Shown here: one piece after another, positions 62,684 through 64,000 of the stretch
Numbering within the stretch: the stretch's first letter is position 1
Layout: each line of letters opens with the position of its first letter
From: Cycas panzhihuaensis
Taxonomy: Eukaryota > Cycadophyta
Length of the DNA: 64,000 nucleotides
Direction: 5' to 3'
Assembly (NCBI GenBank): GCA_023213395.1
Contig: CM041465.1
Span: forward strand, 37,517,741 to 37,581,740
Made by a program: the position numbers and the translations under genes
The notes under the pieces: model-generated
Told to the model about the DNA's origin: nothing
The model's input: only the letters and a program-made list of their open reading frames with translations
The model's database searches: none

Positions 62684-62917
62684 TGTTATGAACCTCCTTA
62701 AGCGCAAAGCTTTAATTAATTGATTAAATAGTAGGTGCTATTGAACAGGCACAACCCTCCATGAAAGGGCCTAATGTGCATATAAAATGGGGCACCAATT
62801 GTAATTTGGACAACACATTTTATCTAATCAATCATTTCTTGGTTTATTAACCATAATTGCTCCAGCGTTCTGGCGTGCTCTCTTGTTGTATTCAAGTTAC
62901 GAACTGGGTTCGTAACA
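62684..62917 (+). repeat. 5' LTR of a less decayed element running off the window
   Basis: Starts TGTTATGAACC and ends GGGTTCGTAACA, so its ends form an 11-base inverted repeat with one mismatch. A TATA box (TATAAAA, 62781-62787) lies mid-LTR. An intact primer-binding site follows after AG. The partner LTR would lie beyond 64000. Confidence 0.82.
62781..62787 (+). promoter_or_regulatory. Likely LTR promoter TATA box
   Basis: TATAAAA about 100 bases inside the LTR and about 130 bases before its end, a normal place for the LTR promoter. Confidence 0.6.
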
Positions 62918-62919
62918 AG

Positions 62920-62933
62920 TGGTATCAGAGCAG
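62920..62933 (+). other. Primer-binding site, exact initiator-Met type
   Basis: TGGTATCAGAGCAG, two bases after the LTR. Confidence 0.9.
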
Positions 62934-64000
62934 TTTTTGGGCACCTACTCATTGAACTGACCACGTAGGATAGAGAAATCCAAAGCACACTCTTGGCCCA
63001 TACTTAATCATTTGCTGCATATTCACTGCTGTTTATTTCCCATTATTTATCCATTGTGACTTATAACAAGCTGTACAATTACCTTTACTCAGCCGTATAC
63101 GGAATTACAATTGTATATATCCGTGTGCACGCATTTACAGCCACAACTCAGATTCATTATTATCATTGCCAGAATTTATTAGACCTTCATCTGCCATCTC
63201 CGTCTTCCGTGTCCGTCTCTGCATTTGTCTTCCATTCATCCTGCAATCAATATATTGTATACTGCGTCGCCTAATCTCCACGTCGCCTAGTCTCCACGTT
63301 AGCCATCCATAACGCCTCTCTGTTAAACGCCGCGCGCAGCCTATTGTATATATATATTTGCGCGCTGCGTCATCATTTATTAACTCGGCTTGCTCGCTGC
63401 GTCATTATTTATTCTCGGCTTGCTGTGTCATTATTTCTTAACCCTACCGGGCGTTATATATCATGCGTCACACATTATTAGCTCGAATCTGGATCTGCAA
63501 TCCCTTTTCCGTTCCGTCCGTTATCTGGATCTACATTTGAACTCGCGTCCTTGTTCCGTTCCGTCTCTGTTCTCATCTGCTCATTCTTCAAAGTCGCCAA
63601 ACGTATTTATTCGCCGAATTGCCGCTCATTCAAAGTCGCAAAACGTATTTATTAGTACAAGATATTATAAGTTAGAGGTATATTTAAAATATATCTTGTC
63701 ATTGTAAAGATATTAAGTGATATCTTTTTGCTTAAAAACATTAAGTCATATATTTATCAATTATATATTTTAACTTTCCATTGTAAGTTGGATAAGTTAT
63801 ATATTATATTGATTATCATTTAAGTTGTAAACTTAGCATCATTATTATATCGTTTGTATTTTAATCAATTATTTTGTCTATTTTGATTATTAAAACAAGC
63901 TCTCAAAACAGTCTAGGTGCTTTCATTTATCTAATACATCATTGAAGTCACTTGGGTTACAAAATTGTTCTGTAACATTTGTCCCAATTCACCATTTATA
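62934..64000 (+). other. CpG-rich leader with short tandem duplications
   Basis: Internal 5' sequence of the element that starts at 62684. CpG is frequent between 63000 and 63660, unlike the rest of the window. Short direct repeats are evident: GTCGCCTAATCTCCAC and GTCGCCTAGTCTCCAC near 63270; a unit of about 30 bases starting CGCTGCGTCAT at 63363 and 63395; TTCCGTTCCGTC at about 63508 and 63555; and AAAGTCGC(C/A)AAACGTATTTATT at about 63590 and 63632. No gag start is visible before 64000. Confidence 0.65.

Overview
This window looks like intergenic DNA from a large-genome land plant (inference). It is AT-rich, poor in CpG over most of its length, and packed with decayed LTR retrotransposons of the Ty1/copia and Ty3/gypsy (chromovirus) superfamilies. 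Almost all primer-binding sites resemble the 3' end of plant initiator-Met tRNA. I see no intact host gene, tRNA, rRNA, CRISPR array or bacterial-type operon. The species cannot be named from the sequence. All LTR comparisons below were made by eye.

Layout. Bases 1-4400 are richer in GC and in plus-strand pyrimidines than the rest, and begin with a broken RNase H-like coding fragment. Bases 4400-11078 hold one LTR (5479-5933) and otherwise nothing I can name. Then come four insertion stacks. Stack 1: a minus-strand copia element (11079-24291) with a minus-strand gypsy chromovirus (14942-20067) inside its gag. Stack 2: a plus-strand non-coding LTR element (25075-35624), holding a second non-coding LTR element (26425-32461), whose 5' LTR holds a gag-only copia deletion derivative (26574-29839). 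Stack 3: a deleted gypsy element (about 35630-46960) split inside integrase by a minus-strand non-coding LTR element (36396-46179), which holds a plus-strand copia element (38418-43330). Stack 4: a minus-strand copia element (49419-62480) with a plus-strand copia element (53172-59529) inside its gag, the whole sitting in another copy of the non-coding family. The last 1.3 kb is the 5' LTR and leader of a less decayed element that runs off the window.

Nesting order and LTR divergence agree. The inner chromovirus LTRs differ by about 6%, the inner copia elements by about 10-11%, and the outer copia hosts by about 14%. Target-site duplications can be read for nearly every element, some with one or two transitions.

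Decay is dominated by C-to-T and G-to-A changes. These created stop codons at expected Trp, Gln and Arg positions and replaced catalytic Asp/Glu and zinc-binding Cys residues. No element here encodes a complete set of proteins. The most unusual material is a non-coding LTR family with at least three to four copies whose LTR ends contain an internal primer-binding-site-like tract, several deletion derivatives with readable junctions, and long AT arrays inside two elements.
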